From Halichondria panicea (lineage: Eukaryota; Porifera; Demospongiae; Suberitida; Halichondriidae): DNA of 64,000 nucleotides. Under the pieces are notes generated by a model. It worked only from the letters and a program-made list of their open reading frames with translations. It had not been told where the DNA came from and searched no databases. The position numbers were made by a program, and so were the translations under genes. Position 1 is the first letter of the stretch. Each line of letters opens with the position of its first letter. Below are positions 26,001 to 37,900 of the stretch, in pieces. The DNA is taken from assembly GCF_963675165.1 (NCBI RefSeq), contig NC_087380.1, positions 4,207,803 to 4,271,802 of the forward strand, given 5' to 3'.

Positions 26001-28592
26001 GTCGTAGACCAACGTAAGTAAAAACACGAAATTTTTCACCTCACGAAAATTTCCCACTGTACGGTAGTATGTACATGTACTTGACTATGTACTACCGGGA
26101 TAATTACCGTATATACTAGTTGGGCGGAGCCCGACCGTCCCTGACGGGAGGTTGGGTTTCAAGACTATGTCAGGATTTGTCTTGCTGAATAATTATGTAA
26201 CACGCTGATAAGCAGCTATGAATAATCATTTTATTCTATGAATATTATTATTCTGAAGTGGGTGTTAACCTATTTAATCTCGCTTGAGGTTGCGCAACCG
26301 GACATGACACAGACCACAGTAGAAATGCTGCAATCTGATTGGGCTGCAACGATAGTTGCAGCAAAGACAAATCCTGACATAGGCTTGAAACCCTACCTCC
26401 CGTCAGGGACGGTCGGGCTCCGCCCAACTACGTATATACCACTATGCTCCTGGCACATGCCCATGCACTGAAAAAGATTCTTAGGTAGTTAGGTAGTTGT
26501 GGTTGTATTACAATGTACATACATTTCTTTCTTCCTCAGAGCATTTAGCAGTGGCGTCTGAAATTGGCATTGGTTTAGGAACCTTCAAGCCGAGTGAGTG
26601 TATGAAACAGTCTGTAAAACATTGCATCTGTATTAAAATTGTAGCTTTCTTGTATTAGCTACGTACCCTCACGCATCCTCATACTTGCTATGTTTAACTG
26701 TTTCAGCTTATGTGTGGTCCAATACATTGATTCCTGAGTTCTCAAAACTTAAGCAGACTGTGGAGGGATTGTTCAGAGTGGCCACCACCTCTCTCTCGTT
26801 TGCTCTGGTCCAGGTGAGAGTGCAGTGACCCAATAGTACATGTATAGCCATGATAAAATCCGTATTTGTCTCTCATGAGAAGCTTTAAATTGAATTTGCG
26901 GGCTATACAATTGCCCAGTACCCAGTACCCACTTAGTACACATCTTTCACTGGTGCTGCATGTTCATATAGAGATTCAGATAGTTATAAACTGTTACCAT
27001 GGTATATACTGTATTGCAGCTTGACTCGTACGTCAAAGAATTGAAGGCTTTGAAGTTGAGAAGAGATGTGGTTTTCTCCCAAGCTGTATGTTAACGAGTC
27101 GTGTGTTCAGATTTTATAATGAATGACCCCACCCACAGCTAACCTCTCTTGTGACTTCGTTCTACACCAGCATAAGTCAAAACTTCACTGATCCCTCCTA
27201 CTTGCGTCAGATTAGGAAAATCGGATTTCTCGCTCAATTTGAGAGCTTATTGAGCTCTGCAGGTGATTATCAATACTGTTAGGTTTGTGTTGATGATATC
27301 TGTCTTCATTCAGGTGATGAAAGTGGGATGCTTGAAGATATGTGTGTAGCTGTTGCTGAATTGGCATGCGTCAAGTTTCAGGTGAGCAAAAAATAAAAAT
27401 ATAGTTTCCGCCCGGGATCGAACCGGGGACCTTGTGCGTGTGAAGCACACGTGATAACCACTACACCACGGAAACACATCTGTTAAATCCCAACTTTTTA
27501 TTGGTATTATAATAACTGCATGTACACATTATGCAGCTACTGGACCTCAGGAGTGAAGATGGTGCTATAGATTTTCAAATCAAAGGAACAAGGTATGTAG
27601 TAAGTGCTGTGAATAATAAAATGCACGTACTCTTATCTGCAGAGACTCCTTGGTTGTTCAATTTCTTATTGCTCCGGATCTAATGGCTTTGTTACCAGAC
27701 AAAGCGATACAGTCTGGAGAACTTATATCTGTGGTTCCTGTGCTATTCACACAGGGAGTGAATGAAAAGCAAACATTCGCACATATCAAACACGAGTATG
27801 TTGGTCTGCAAGTACAAGTACGATCGATGTGTTAAATACTATTTTTTTGCCTTTAGTCTCAACTTGACAACTAGTCTTCAGTTACAAGATGAAATAAACA
27901 GTCAATCTCTGGATCACCTTTGTTGCTATGTGAAAAAGTTCTTAGAACTTGTCAAAAATCAACAATGTAAGACTATTCTCAATTTATACTGTTCCCCGGC
28001 CTTTATAGACCTGTTTCAATTGTAGCCTCACAAGCACAACTACGTGCAGTAAGAGTCGAAGATCTATTGAGCCACCTCAAGAAAACCTATTCTACCCATA
28101 AATCTAAGAACATTGAGCTTCTAGTTGCCTTGCATCAGCTGGTGCATTGGGTGAGAGGTGGCAGAATGACCTCCTGCAAAAGCGGCAAGGACAGAACAAG
28201 TATGTCGGTCACACTAGAAGAATGCTGTATGTTGAGGAACAACCATCACTTGCCTGGCTCAGAGTTTGTGAAGACATTATCAACTCTAAGAAGGTACGCT
28301 CATTTGAGTTTTTAAGCTCACAATATATATTAATAGCACCCATGTAATTTTGTTAGCTCTGTTATTATGTACGGTTGTCTAGTGGTTTCAATGCTTTGAA
28401 AGAAGTACAAGTACACTTGACACTCGAATCTAGTTACAATACTGATTCTCTTTTTCTCGTAGTCATGGCACCCGATTGGAAAACTGTCTCAAGAACACCG
28501 GGCACAGGTGCTACCACTTCAATCAGTTGCAGTTGGTCCTACTCCCAAAACTATTGACACCACCACCCTTTACTTGTAGAGACCCAGAATAA
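14003..28592 (+). CDS. PH-domain inositol polyphosphate 4-phosphatase (INPP4 family), 1107 aa
   Basis: Lipid phosphatase that removes the 4-phosphate of PtdIns(3,4)P2, ending PI3K signals. Thirty exons join in consistent phase; the first are 14003-14120, 14318-14394, 17737-17915, 20314-20453, the last 27857-27966, 28026-28293, 28463-28592. A PH domain (about residues 26-135) reads GLLEKKG...[14 protein letters not shown]...[12 protein letters not shown]2-like region (about 180-340) follows, then the family block [16 protein letters not shown]...KNGGLRKLL. The catalytic P-loop is [15 protein letters not shown] (Cys1026, Arg1031), followed by the family's conserved C-terminal tail (LENCLKN...FNQLQL). 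Vertebrate INPP4A/B begin with the C2 domain and lack the PH domain; the PH helix here continues without a break across the 2.4 kb intron that contains MTHFD2. One ancestral-type gene is likely, so A versus B does not apply. Confidence 0.88.
15549..15880 (+). repeat. Direct repeat pair of about 70 bp
   Basis: GAATAGTGTTGCTATATGGT (15549) and GAATAGTGTTGCTATGTGGT (15816) both continue through AGTCATGCAAGCTTATATA to CAGCCAATCAG. Between them is a G-rich segment (GGAGGGAGGGGCTG) that is itself repeated. Non-coding, in an INPP4 intron. Confidence 0.6.
15964..16600. mobile_element. TIR element (CAGTAGACCCTTGCTAATCC) with a nested MITE
   Basis: The left end ACAGTAGACCCTTGCTAATC and right end GATTAGCGAGTTCTACTGT are inverted copies, a layout seen in pogo/Tc1-like miniature elements (inference). 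A second element (about 16277-16485, ACCGTATAGCGTGTAATTTT ... AAAATTGCCCACTATAAGG) lies inside it, and a third of the same GCGGGTAATTTTCG type abuts it at 16597-16797. All are in INPP4 intron 2. Confidence 0.6.
16874..17336. mobile_element. TIR element starting TAGAACCTCCATAAAACGG
   Basis: The start reads TAGAACCTCCATAAAACGGAC and the end GTCGTTAATGGAGGTTCCA, inverted and similar. A related element begins GTGGAACCTCAATTAACGACC at about 40720. No open reading frame of note inside, so it is probably non-autonomous. Confidence 0.5.
18205..19771 (-). CDS. Mitochondrial methylenetetrahydrofolate dehydrogenase/cyclohydrolase, 351 aa
   Basis: Bifunctional folate enzyme of mitochondrial one-carbon metabolism (5,10-methylene-THF to 10-formyl-THF, NAD-linked in MTHFD2). 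Five exons in phase: 19771-19542, 19388-18964, 18832-18701, 18647-18588, 18413-18205. The start has a presequence with basic and hydrophobic residues ending near PTRRYA, fitting mitochondrial import. The catalytic YxxxK reads YVSNK (Tyr95, Lys99). Family blocks [38 protein letters not shown], and [15 protein letters not shown] are all present. Length equals human MTHFD2 (350). The gene lies entirely inside an INPP4 intron on the opposite strand. MTHFD2 versus MTHFD2L cannot be told apart here; no 10-formyl-THF synthetase domain is attached, so it is not MTHFD1. Confidence 0.92.
20075..20222. mobile_element. MITE-like inverted repeat
   Basis: CTAGTCTGTGGGCCAGACCT at the left is mirrored by AGGTCTGGCCCCCAGACTAG at the right, total about 148 bp. 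It sits between the MTHFD2 5' end and the next INPP4 exon. Confidence 0.6.
21771..22505. mobile_element. 735-bp TIR element (ATACCGTATAACTGGAAAAT ends)
   Basis: Starts ATACCGTATAACTGGAAAAT followed by TTGGTG and ends with CAAATTTTCCAGTTATACGG, an inverted copy. It encloses a CCTCAAGGCGTAGCCGCACG repeat head at about 21849. A 219-bp relative with the same ends lies at 56630-56848. It fills most of an INPP4 intron in the C2 region. Confidence 0.65.
22970..23147. mobile_element. MITE of the TAGCGGGTTATTTTCGAGG family
   Basis: The left end TAGCGGGTTATTTTCGAGG and right end CCTCAAAAATAACCCGCTA are inverted copies in an INPP4 intron, about 178 bp in total. Confidence 0.6.
25193..25502. mobile_element. 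310-bp inverted-repeat element
   Basis: The ends are CTAGCCTCGTTCCCAG and CTGGGAACGAGACTAG. Internal arms also match in inversion (ATCTGGGCGTGGTTAGGA against TCCTAACCACACCCAGAT). It begins six bases after an INPP4 splice donor (GTGAGC at 25187). Confidence 0.65.
26105..26440. mobile_element. 336-bp element with ~75-bp inverted arms
   Basis: ACTAGTTGGGCGGAGCCCGA continues into CCGTCCCTGACGGGAGGTTGGG. It is mirrored at the right by CCGTCAGGGACGGTCGGGCT followed by CCGCCCAACTA. The arms reach inward to AGACAAATCCTGACAT. A strong foldback inside an INPP4 intron, probably a MITE. Confidence 0.7.
27403..27475 (-). tRNA. tRNA-Val (anticodon CAC)
   Basis: On the minus strand the sequence starts GTTTCCGTGGTGTAGTGG and ends GGTTCGATCCCGGGCGGAAA C. 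The acceptor stem GTTTCCG/CGGAAAC pairs over 7 bp, and the A and B box regions and TTCGATC T-loop are intact. The anticodon stem TGTGC/GCACA encloses loop TTCACAC, giving anticodon CAC. There is no intron. It lies in an INPP4 intron, antisense to that gene. Confidence 0.92.
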
Positions 28593-28761
28593 GATTGTCA
28601 ATTCTTAATCCACTAATAATATTTTTTTATGCAGATTACATGGTGCACATGTACAATGTATCATTCGATCAAGTTGAAACCATGCCAATCAATTATTAGG
28701 AGGGAAATCGTGTTGCTATAATTATAACTATACATAACAAGTGGCAAACTAAAAAATCAAT

Positions 28762-30597
28762 TTATGATATAACACATTTGCTATCATCCTTTTTAGTTAG
28801 GTTATGATCAGGCAAAGTCAGTATTGAGTCCTTGAAGTTTGTTGGCTTTATTTCTGATATTCTGTCGAGCAGTAATCTGAAGCTTTCTACAACGTTTAGT
28901 CCTGTCTTTGCGGAGGTTTCCAATAGTGGACAGTCACATGACTCACAGTATTCCAAAACTTCATCAAAATTAACCTTTCGTGATTCTTCTGGAGTTAAAT
29001 CCTGAATAAAACATGTATACAGTTTGTTCACAGCAATCCATCGTGACTTCAATACAGTGAGATTTGTGCACTGTAGCTATAATTCATGCCTATATGTATT
29101 ACTAGTTGACTATAGTAATTATGGTGTAACCAACCAATGCTGATCGAGGTTGGTCAACAACTGGTTTTATTTACTGCAAAAATAGCAAAACAGTCATTTG
29201 AACATCATGCAGTGGAGACATGCAATCAAGCTTGCTCTTGCAGCCTCAGAATATGTAGTTAGAACTCATATCAGCTCTTCAGAATGTCCTGGTTATACTA
29301 ACAATTATGTAAAACCATGATATCTATATCGCTATACAAAATTATGTTCCTAAAATCTTTCCCTATAATTAGTATATCATAATATTATGTATGCAGTTCC
29401 TTCGATCAGATGCAACCATGCAATTAATATTCTGTATACGTTCTGTATGTAATTATATGCCGCTCTGTGCATGCATATAGCACATGTACCCTATCTACCA
29501 AAACAACAGCTTAGATTGCCCTGTATAAACCTTGACCTTTTACAGCAACCTGTAAACATCATGCCTTCTAACTGCCTGTGGTTACCGATATTCAATGCCT
29601 GACTAAGCTTATGCATAACTTCTGAATCTGATTCACGAGGTTGTTTATTATTCTTAACTAGCTTAGCAAAATGAGTGACTTCACTACGAGTATAATTACT
29701 AAGGCCATTTCTGTAAATAAACATTGCTGACTTGTATACATGTAATTACTTTGTCTTGTGTCAGCAATGACTGAGTGAATGACATATATTAGAGGGAATG
29801 GGAATTACTTACACTCTTATTTGCGATGAAAACCATTGGTACCCGTTCATCTCCATCATTTTCCTGAATTATCTTTGCTCTTAGCTTTTGAACGTCGTAC
29901 CAGCTTTCAGGAGAGTTAATTGCAAACATAGCCAGGAAAGCATCTCCCTTCGCTAGTGATGAGTCTCTGAAGAGCATGAACTCCTCTTGGCCAGCTGTGT
30001 CAATAATCTCCACATCATGCTGATCGAATCCGTACTCAATTTGTGTGATGTAACTCTCCTCTGTCAAAACAAGCATACTTATATAATTAGCACTTGTATT
30101 ATAATGGGGGTAAAGGGGTATAAAAAATAATAATTGATTAAGCATGTATAGCAAATAATTAATTTTACTCACACATCTAAATAATCGCAGGCATGATATG
30201 CGTGCTGCAAAAGGGATGCTATTTCGTGAAAACCTTTTGAACAATAATTACCTGTAGTAAAACACATTGTGACTAAACTCACTCACCTACTGTTGGGTCG
30301 TAATACTGCAAAAAAAGAAAGTTATTATTATTAATATACAAGCATAGCACTTACAAGCTCAGTATGCATGAGGCTTTCTTTTTTGCTGCCAGTATACAAT
30401 AATCTACACCTGCACGGTGGACTCACCTCTGAAAAATGTCCCTGCAAGTATCTCACAGTGAGAGAGCTCTTGCCCACTCCTCCACTGCCCACCACACACA
30501 GGGTCAGCTTCTTCTTACAGCTAGGCTTCAAGGCTGAGTTATTGCCTCCAGTCATTCCAGGGTCAGAAAATGATCTACTTCTTTCATTGTCACTCAT
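28762..30597 (-). CDS. Ras-family small GTPase with CAAX box, 225 aa
   Basis: Membrane-anchored GTP switch. Four exons in phase: 30597-30427, 30305-30287 (only 19 bp), 30060-29813, 29001-28762. G1 is GSGGVGKS (residues 37-44), switch I is YYDPTVEESY with the Mg-binding Thr, G3 is DTAGQEEF, G4 is NKSD (split by an intron) and G5 is ETSAK. The C-terminus CVIS is a CAAX prenylation site preceded by lysines. A 30-residue Ser-rich, basic N-terminal extension precedes the G domain. The switch residues resemble Ras/Rap/R-Ras, but I could not assign a subfamily. The 3' end converges with INPP4, 170 bp apart. The start is the first ATG of the open frame; no upstream exon was seen. Confidence 0.88.
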
Positions 30598-30772
30598 GGC
30601 TGTTTTATTGAGCAGCTTTTCATTCTCTTATAACGAGCCCCACCCCACTTTTTAGACCTACCGCAGGCTAGGTCCAGCTGATCCTGCATACGTTGCAAGT
30701 GACCCCCACCTTGTGTTAAAGGCATTCACTACTTCACAGTTAATCATGTCATCGTGGTATCTACATCAACAC

Positions 30773-31603
30773 TTACATCAAGGCTAACAACGTCAACAGA
30801 AATGAATAGGATATTACACTGCCTAAAGCTACAACATCTGAATTTTGGGGTTTTTCAAGTGTTCCTGAGGAAAATTTCTTTCCCCTATCGTGTCCTTCAG
30901 TGCTCTCCAAGAGTTTGGTGGATGTGCTGAAACCATCCACTTTATCAGACATGCTGCCAACAGATTGATCAATGGAGTTTAGGTGTTGCTGAATGGTCTC
31001 CACTGTTTTCACAAGTAAAGGATCGTGTGCTACGTGTTTTAGGGTTTCTTCAATCTGCAGAAGTCGTTTCGATTGCTCAAGATTATGCTGTGTTATTTGC
31101 CTCTTGATGAAAAAGTTTGATCCAAGAAATCCGAAAAATGCTCCCAACAATGATCCAATCCTAGTGTAGTATTTCATCCGCTCAGACTGAGCTCTTTCCT
31201 TCTCGTGGGACTCCTGGATTGCATCACTCAGTGATTCGAAGCTGTCTCTTTCATTTTGTTTGCAGTTTTCCACAGAAGTAGCAACTTTCTGCTCGCTAAA
31301 CAACAGAGACTCTTCTTCATTATTGATAGCCTGCAAAACTGATAAGTCTCTTTTCTGATCTTGATATACATGTGTTTTCCTAACATACAATCCTTTCAAT
31401 TGTTGTTGAACTTCCTCATATTCAATATTGGCTGCTGCTAGTTTTTTTCTCCACTTTTTCAGAGCATTTTTGCAATCCTGAACTTGTTCCTGACATTGAA
31501 GAACTTCTGAATGACCTGTTATACCTTCTCCGGTATCTCTCACGTTGTTTATCAGTCTAGAAATAGATCCAGTAGAATATCGGTATCTAATCAGCTTTGC
31601 CAT
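30773..31603 (-). CDS. CCDC51/MITOK-like mitochondrial coiled-coil membrane protein, 276 aa
   Basis: CCDC51 (MITOK) is reported as the pore subunit of the mitochondrial ATP-sensitive K+ channel. This single-exon frame has a basic, uncharged-rich N-terminus (MAKLIRYRYSTGSISRLI), a long heptad-rich stretch at about 35-145, then HEKERAQSERMKYYTRIGSL leading into a hydrophobic segment at about 149-166 (GAFFGFLGSNFFI). A second hydrophobic segment ends the protein (about 256-276). The pre-membrane block is the part that resembles CCDC51. At 276 aa it is shorter than the human protein (about 411), mainly at the C-terminus. The gene is intronless among intron-rich neighbours and lies 175 bp downstream-to-upstream of the Ras gene in tandem. 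Confidence 0.7.
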   Translation of the reverse strand: MAKLIRYRYSTGSISRLINNVRDTGEGITGHSEVLQCQEQVQDCKNALKKWRKKLAAANIEYEEVQQQLKGLYVRKTHVYQDQKRDLSVLQAINNEEESLLFSEQKVATSVENCKQNERDSFESLSDAIQESHEKERAQSERMKYYTRIGSLLGAFFGFLGSNFFIKRQITQHNLEQSKRLLQIEETLKHVAHDPLLVKTVETIQQHLNSIDQSVGSMSDKVDGFSTSTKLLESTEGHDRGKKFSSGTLEKPQNSDVVALGSVISYSFLLTLLALM

Positions 31604-31938
31604 GTGGAATCAAAGGTCAGCTGTGTGCCTATCCTCGATTCCAGGTAGCATTCTGATATGGGCGTGGCTGAAACTCATGTAAAAATAATGTTATAATTTG
31701 TTCGCTAAAATAATAAAGATCAACCATATTTACGGTCAGGTCATACCATGTGCATGGCCTATGGGAGGTAGGTCACAAGTCTAAAGGAGTTCCGGCTACT
31801 ATTTTATTATTTTATACTGGTGCGCCGTCGGTAGCTAGAGTGTCTAACTCTTTGTTGTTGCTGAACACTACATTCCGTTGCCTTAGGCTTAAAGGAAATC
31901 TCTGAGCTAGGGTCACTCTCTACCGGCTGGAAGTGTAA
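31604..31938. promoter_or_regulatory. Divergent promoter region of CCDC51 and YTHDC1
   Basis: 335 bp separate the two start codons on opposite strands, so a shared bidirectional promoter is likely. No TATA box was evident near either start. Confidence 0.45.
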
Positions 31939-34900
31939 ATGACTGACCAGGACAACACAGTATCAATGGAATCACCAGGTAGCAATCTTAATCCTCTACT
32001 GAGCTTCTTGTGCTTTTGCTATATAATATTATGGTACCCACTAACACAAACCATTTATAAACCACACACACAACTAGAAAATATAGCGGACAACGAGGAG
32101 TTTGAAATAATCAGTAACCCTGATCTTGAAGATCTAGAAGGCAAGAGAAAGCCTCGAGATGTTGGAAGAACTATAAGCGTGACCTCAGACGAGTTGCTTG
32201 GTGTTGTGAGAGTGAACGAGAGCCCGATGGATGATGACAGTCTTGAGTTCCACGACACGGCTGATGATCAACAGTTTGAAGTGTTGGAGAGTACAGGGGT
32301 AGTTAAAAGTGATTCCTCGGAGATGCAACCTCAAGAAGAGAATATTGAAGCTGAAGGTGTGTTCTTTTAAACAAAGTTTATGGGTTCTTTACCTTTATGA
32401 TTGGTAGACATGCTACATGTACGAGTCAATATATATTGGCACGATGCTTCACATTATAGCTTAGATAATGCTTTCATGTAGCATGTACAGTATAAGGAGC
32501 TACTACAAAACGTATGTTCATGGACTATGAATTTCCTCATACTCTTACCTGTGTTCATTGTAAGCCAGCCCGCTTCATGTTGGTCTACAGTGTGCATTCT
32601 ATCAACTTGTGTTGTTGGGGGATGTCTGGAGTCTAGTTATGTCTTTGCATAATAAATGTACCTGTCACTCACAAGGCGTGGTGAAAGCTTTCTTGTGGTT
32701 CTTCTGAAGCTAATGCCCCCTGGGGATTTTTTTGGCTGCATTACACTCATAAGCTCCACCATATCCTAGCTAATTAATTATCATAAATTATCAAATGTAC
32801 ACCTCTTTAATGTTTGTAGGGCATGCTTGGTGATCTACATGTACTAGTATGCTTACACCAGTGTGCACCAAAATCACACACAGGGTCCCCTAAGGATAGT
32901 GTCCCTTCTCTGTCAAGCAGTGCTGAAGAAGAGAAGTCTGGAGACAGTGAATCCACCAGCAGCAAAGACAAAGATCAAGGTTCTTAGATCAACTGTGTGG
33001 CCTAGCTATAATAATTTTCTGGTTAGGACTTACCCTAACTGTATTCCTGCAAGGTTTCTTTACACTTGGCACCAGAGGAGGTAGGACATGCATCATCTGC
33101 GCCACAGTAATTACAGATTTAGACAACTATTTGTGCATGAAAAGTGCAGATTTTCTAGGAGCCAAAACAGCAGCGATCTCACGGTATTATATGTGTACGG
33201 ATCGGCTCAATAGCTTGAAATTCATCAGCAAACATAGTGGTTTTCACTGTACATGGTTACATGTACTATGGAGAGCAGTCTAGGCAGGTTAGTTTCCGTC
33301 TTCCATAACAGTTAACAATATTAGAAAGTGATGTGAGCTTGCTAGAGAGCACAACAGTAGATCTACAACAGGCACCATACCTTAGTCTTTTACACAGTAC
33401 AGCCTCGGGTGTGTATCACTCCATGCAACAGTGACAGGAACGTTTGGAGTCCGCGCATTTCCTTACACTAATGAAAGGTTAAAGGTCAAGAGCCTAACGT
33501 AAACGTTGTATGTCACACATTCCATTGCCGTGTGGCTGATGATGCATGTCCCGCCTCCTCTGACTTGGGTCTGTGCACTTGGTCTCTCTATTAGCATGCC
33601 ATCCACACCTACATGCATGTAAACACAACCTAGCAATATTTATATAACAGATCAAGAGTCTCTGTAGCCTTGGTTGTATTAGTCATTACTCAGCCACCTC
33701 TTTATTACAGCCACTGATAGTACATGTATACCCAACACAATAAACAGGTTTCACTTTATCACTGTATTGCATGTTTACCTATTTTGCAGAAAGCAAAAGA
33801 AGCATTTCACCGATCCGCTTTGATGAAAGCCAAGGTACAAAGATACGCTGTTCTGCGCTTAATTTATAATGTGTTGTTCTATAGGCAATTTCGTGTGATG
33901 TTATTGTGCATGTAAGTATGACATCGTCTGTGATTGTTTGCTTCTGTTCAGGTGGGGAGGAGCCCAAGGATAGCAAGAATAGCAAGGATAAATCTAGTGG
34001 AAAATCATCAACGAGGGAAAAAAGCAAAGGTTTGTGATTTATGTGTGTATAGCTGTGTATGTTTAATATGTGCTTTATTGTATGTATTATACATAACGTG
34101 TAACATACAAATAGTTTGTGCTAATTGTTCACACTGCTAGTGAAGTGTCCCTTCTGACCACCCACCCCCACCCCCGCACACACAGACCACAGGCATTCGG
34201 GTCCTCACCGAATCACAGACAAGCTCTTCTCAAACACTCGCTACTTTATCATCAAGAGCAACAACTTTGACAACGTGGACATAGCCAAGGACAAGGTGTG
34301 TAGACTACATGTACTTTGTAATTAGTTCATATACATAACAGGGTACTTACCGTACCCTAGCCCGTATAATGTATGCATAATAATGATTGTGCATGTATTA
34401 GGTTCCCAGCCTTACATTATAGTTGTCTTGAGTAAACGCTTAGCACTACGACTATCCCTGCCACTTAGTCATAAACACTCGCTACTTTATCATCAAGAGC
34501 AACAACTTTGACAGCAGATAGCACGTACACTGTACATGTATCTGATACTTTTCTCGTTATTTGGCTTGGATCGCCAACCGACCATTTCCATAGCAGCCTG
34601 GGATACTTCCATGGCTACCAATCAAAGCAAACTCGCTATTTGTACATGTACATGTATATGGTATCAGGTTTTATTAGTGTACGTCACACATTCTTTACCA
34701 GTAGTATGCATTGCATCACCATGTCTACCTGGACTTGACTCTACTTTTCTCTGTTTGCAGAATGTCTGGTCCACTCCTGCGTACAATGAGAAGAGGCTGA
34801 ACAAAGCTTATAGGGTGAGTTGTTGTGTTGAGTGCATCAAATACAGACTGTGTAGCCCTTGACGCTCTTACATGTACATGTACTGTATACATGCGTGCCG

Positions 34901-37900
34901 TTCGTTCAAATGTAAAGGTTCTTGTCTGCTCTCTCTTAGGAATGTCGTAATGTCCTGCTTGTTTTTTCAGTTCGTGAAAGTGGTCGATTTCAAGGTATGT
35001 CATTCGATCCTCAAATTATTGTTTACCTATTATTGATCTGTTTGATATATTGCACATAGTTTGTAATAGCAATAAAGTAATCATAGCAAGATAGGTGATC
35101 AAGAAAATATGTATATACACACGCACTAAATTTTCACTGTGCTTTCATTTTCCCTCTTTTTTTTAAGTGCCATTAATGTATGTATGCATGTTGACAATGT
35201 ACATGTATTCCCCGGTCTTAAGGCATAGCTCGTCTGATCTCCGAGTCTCGTCATGATGGTCAGCGTATCCAGTGGGTCTTGCCACCTCACATATCACAAT
35301 CTCAGCTTGGAGGAGTCTTCAAACTAGACTGGCTACACAGGTACACTGTTGTACAAAGCAAAGTATAATACCAATGGTACAAAGTAAGGTATAATACAAC
35401 CAACGTGACTACACATGCAGGTTAACAACGGTACAAAGAAAGTTATAATACGACCAGTATAGTGCTACATTAAATTGTCATTGTTTATCAGTTCTGCATA
35501 CCAGATAAAAAGGGTTTGGTTGTTTGTTCGTCCTAGAAAGGATGATCAGGTTGTGTGCCTGGCATCCACTGTGTGAACACTGGGCATTGAATAGTCACTT
35601 TTGAATTGCATTCCTTAGTTCCCATGGGTGCACATGCATATATTTTGTTTGTATATGTAGTATAGCTGTTGCTATTTTTAGCTAGCTGCAATTACAAACA
35701 CGCATGGGCATGTGCATGCACACAAACATATGATTGTATTTTGCATTCATGAATATCCACCACAGAGGAGAGCTAGACTTCTCTGCCTGTATGGACCTCA
35801 AGAACCCCTGGAATGAGAACAAACCTGTCAAAATCAGTAGAGATGGGCAGGTACAGGGTACTAGTAATTTAAAACACCCCTCATGCATATTCACTTCCTG
35901 TGTTTTAAGTGGCACTGTAAATACGCCTTTTGTAAAATTATTGTTACTCAAAGCTTCCTACTGTGTAGCTAATGACTAGTAATTCATGATTATCTCAATT
36001 AGACACGCCTTTAGAATTGCCCTTTGCTACACATACTTCAACCATGTAAGAGGTAAAAAAAAAATGGCTGTTTACAATGTGTCGATAATTGAGTTCTTTA
36101 TTTCCTTCGTGTATGCTGTAGGAGGTGGAGCCTGGCGTTGGAGAGAAGCTCTGTCAACTCTGGGCAAAGATAGCCTCCGATGATGACATCCTTACAGACC
36201 CTTCTGTTCGCCGTGACAACCAAGATCAGAGAACCAGTGGTAGAAATTACGGTGGTCATTCTGGAAGCCATGATTTCCATCCACGGCACACCCCAATGCC
36301 CTACCATCCTCATCCGATGTTCAACCCGTACGGCTACGCTCATATGAGTGCAGCATTTTATCGACCAATGACTGGAGATGCTAGGAATCAAATTGGTCAC
36401 CCTGCAATGATGCACCCTCCAAGGTTAGGACTTCATCATGGTGGTCCATTCCGACCGTCCAGACCTTGGTGGACTACACCCCCTCCACACCATGCACAAC
36501 CACACTACGTGCACAACAACAACAAGCCATTTCCTCCCGAGTTCAAGCCCTCACAACCCCCACCCTCAACCAGTGCTCCGCCAACAACTACCAGCTCTAA
36601 CAGCTCACCTCCGACAAACTCTCCGATCACCAGTGCTCGATCCAAGAATGCCTACTCGGCACAGAGAGCTAGAAAACAACAGCAGTTGAAACAAAAGCAA
36701 CAAGAAGCCGTCTCTACTAGTGCGAGCAAATCTGCCCCTCATTCAAGAGCTATTGAGATCAAAGCACCACCGGACAATTCTGGAAAGTCTTCTCCGGCTA
36801 AGAAAGATATCGAAAGTGGTGCACATAAAAAAACTGAAAACAAAGGGGCTAAGAAAAATGAAAGCTCTGTTGATACTCCCTCTACGAGCTCTTCGACTTG
36901 AGTGGGTGTTTGATCGATTTGGTGTGGAGGGGGAAGATCCTGGTTTTGGTGTTTTGTTCAAAGTATTGTGGTGGTTCTCCGTAATATAAAGCTACAGTTA
37001 TGGACTTAGTGTAGAAGATACGTAAAAAGAACTTTGTTCCATTGTAGACATGGATTAAAAATTGTTGTGAACTAGTAGTGGGTATTAATTGGAACTTTCT
37101 AGTAGTGTATCGTTGCACTGGACACTGCTTCTGTCTTCTATTGTCATACACATAGGACTACATGTATGGACACCTTATCTTACTTAAGGACTTTTGGTAG
37201 CCTCTATGCGGGAAATGGACTCCATTTAGGAATGAACTCTATTGTATGTTTAGAAAGTGAACTTTATTTCCCTATAACTGGTATATGTATGTTACGGTAC
37301 CAAAACACCTTGGATTGTCACCCTTAGACAAGCCTTGATAGGCTTGCGAGGGTCTAACTCACACACCTTTATTTTTCATTGTCATTAACTCACAAAAATC
37401 TGTTTTATATGTTCTGAACTGGAGCAAAACACATGCTTAAAATTAGTTCGATTCCAATTATTTTCTTAACAATTCGTTTTCAATTTCATATCCTCTTGTA
37501 CTATGCACTGTATTTTTATTGATTAAACAATTGTTGTCATCTCTTGTTAGGCCAATTTCTTATGAATTGTACAGTATAATTATATAGTTGTATATTTATT
37601 CGAGGACTCTTCATATTGTATTTGGGAAGCGTTTTAGGTTGTTAGCTAACTACTATCTCGACTAAGTCCATAATAATTATTATGTGTTTATAATGTCTTG
37701 TTTTCTCATCACCTCTTATAGCAAGCATCAGCTAGAAGCAGAAGCTCTGTTGGACTCAAAGAAAAGAAAAGTGGAATATCGCAAGTCCTCAAGTAGTACC
37801 CGCAGTAGTAAGTCCGAATATGTATTCACATTTTATGTGTTTGCTTATCTTTCTGCCTTTTATTCCACTAGGCGAGCGACGTGTGGAGTCGCATCACTCC

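Noticed and set aside
34473-34513. Second YTH exon
   Set aside because: Only 41 bases match, there is no acceptor/donor pair, and the real exons splice in phase around it.
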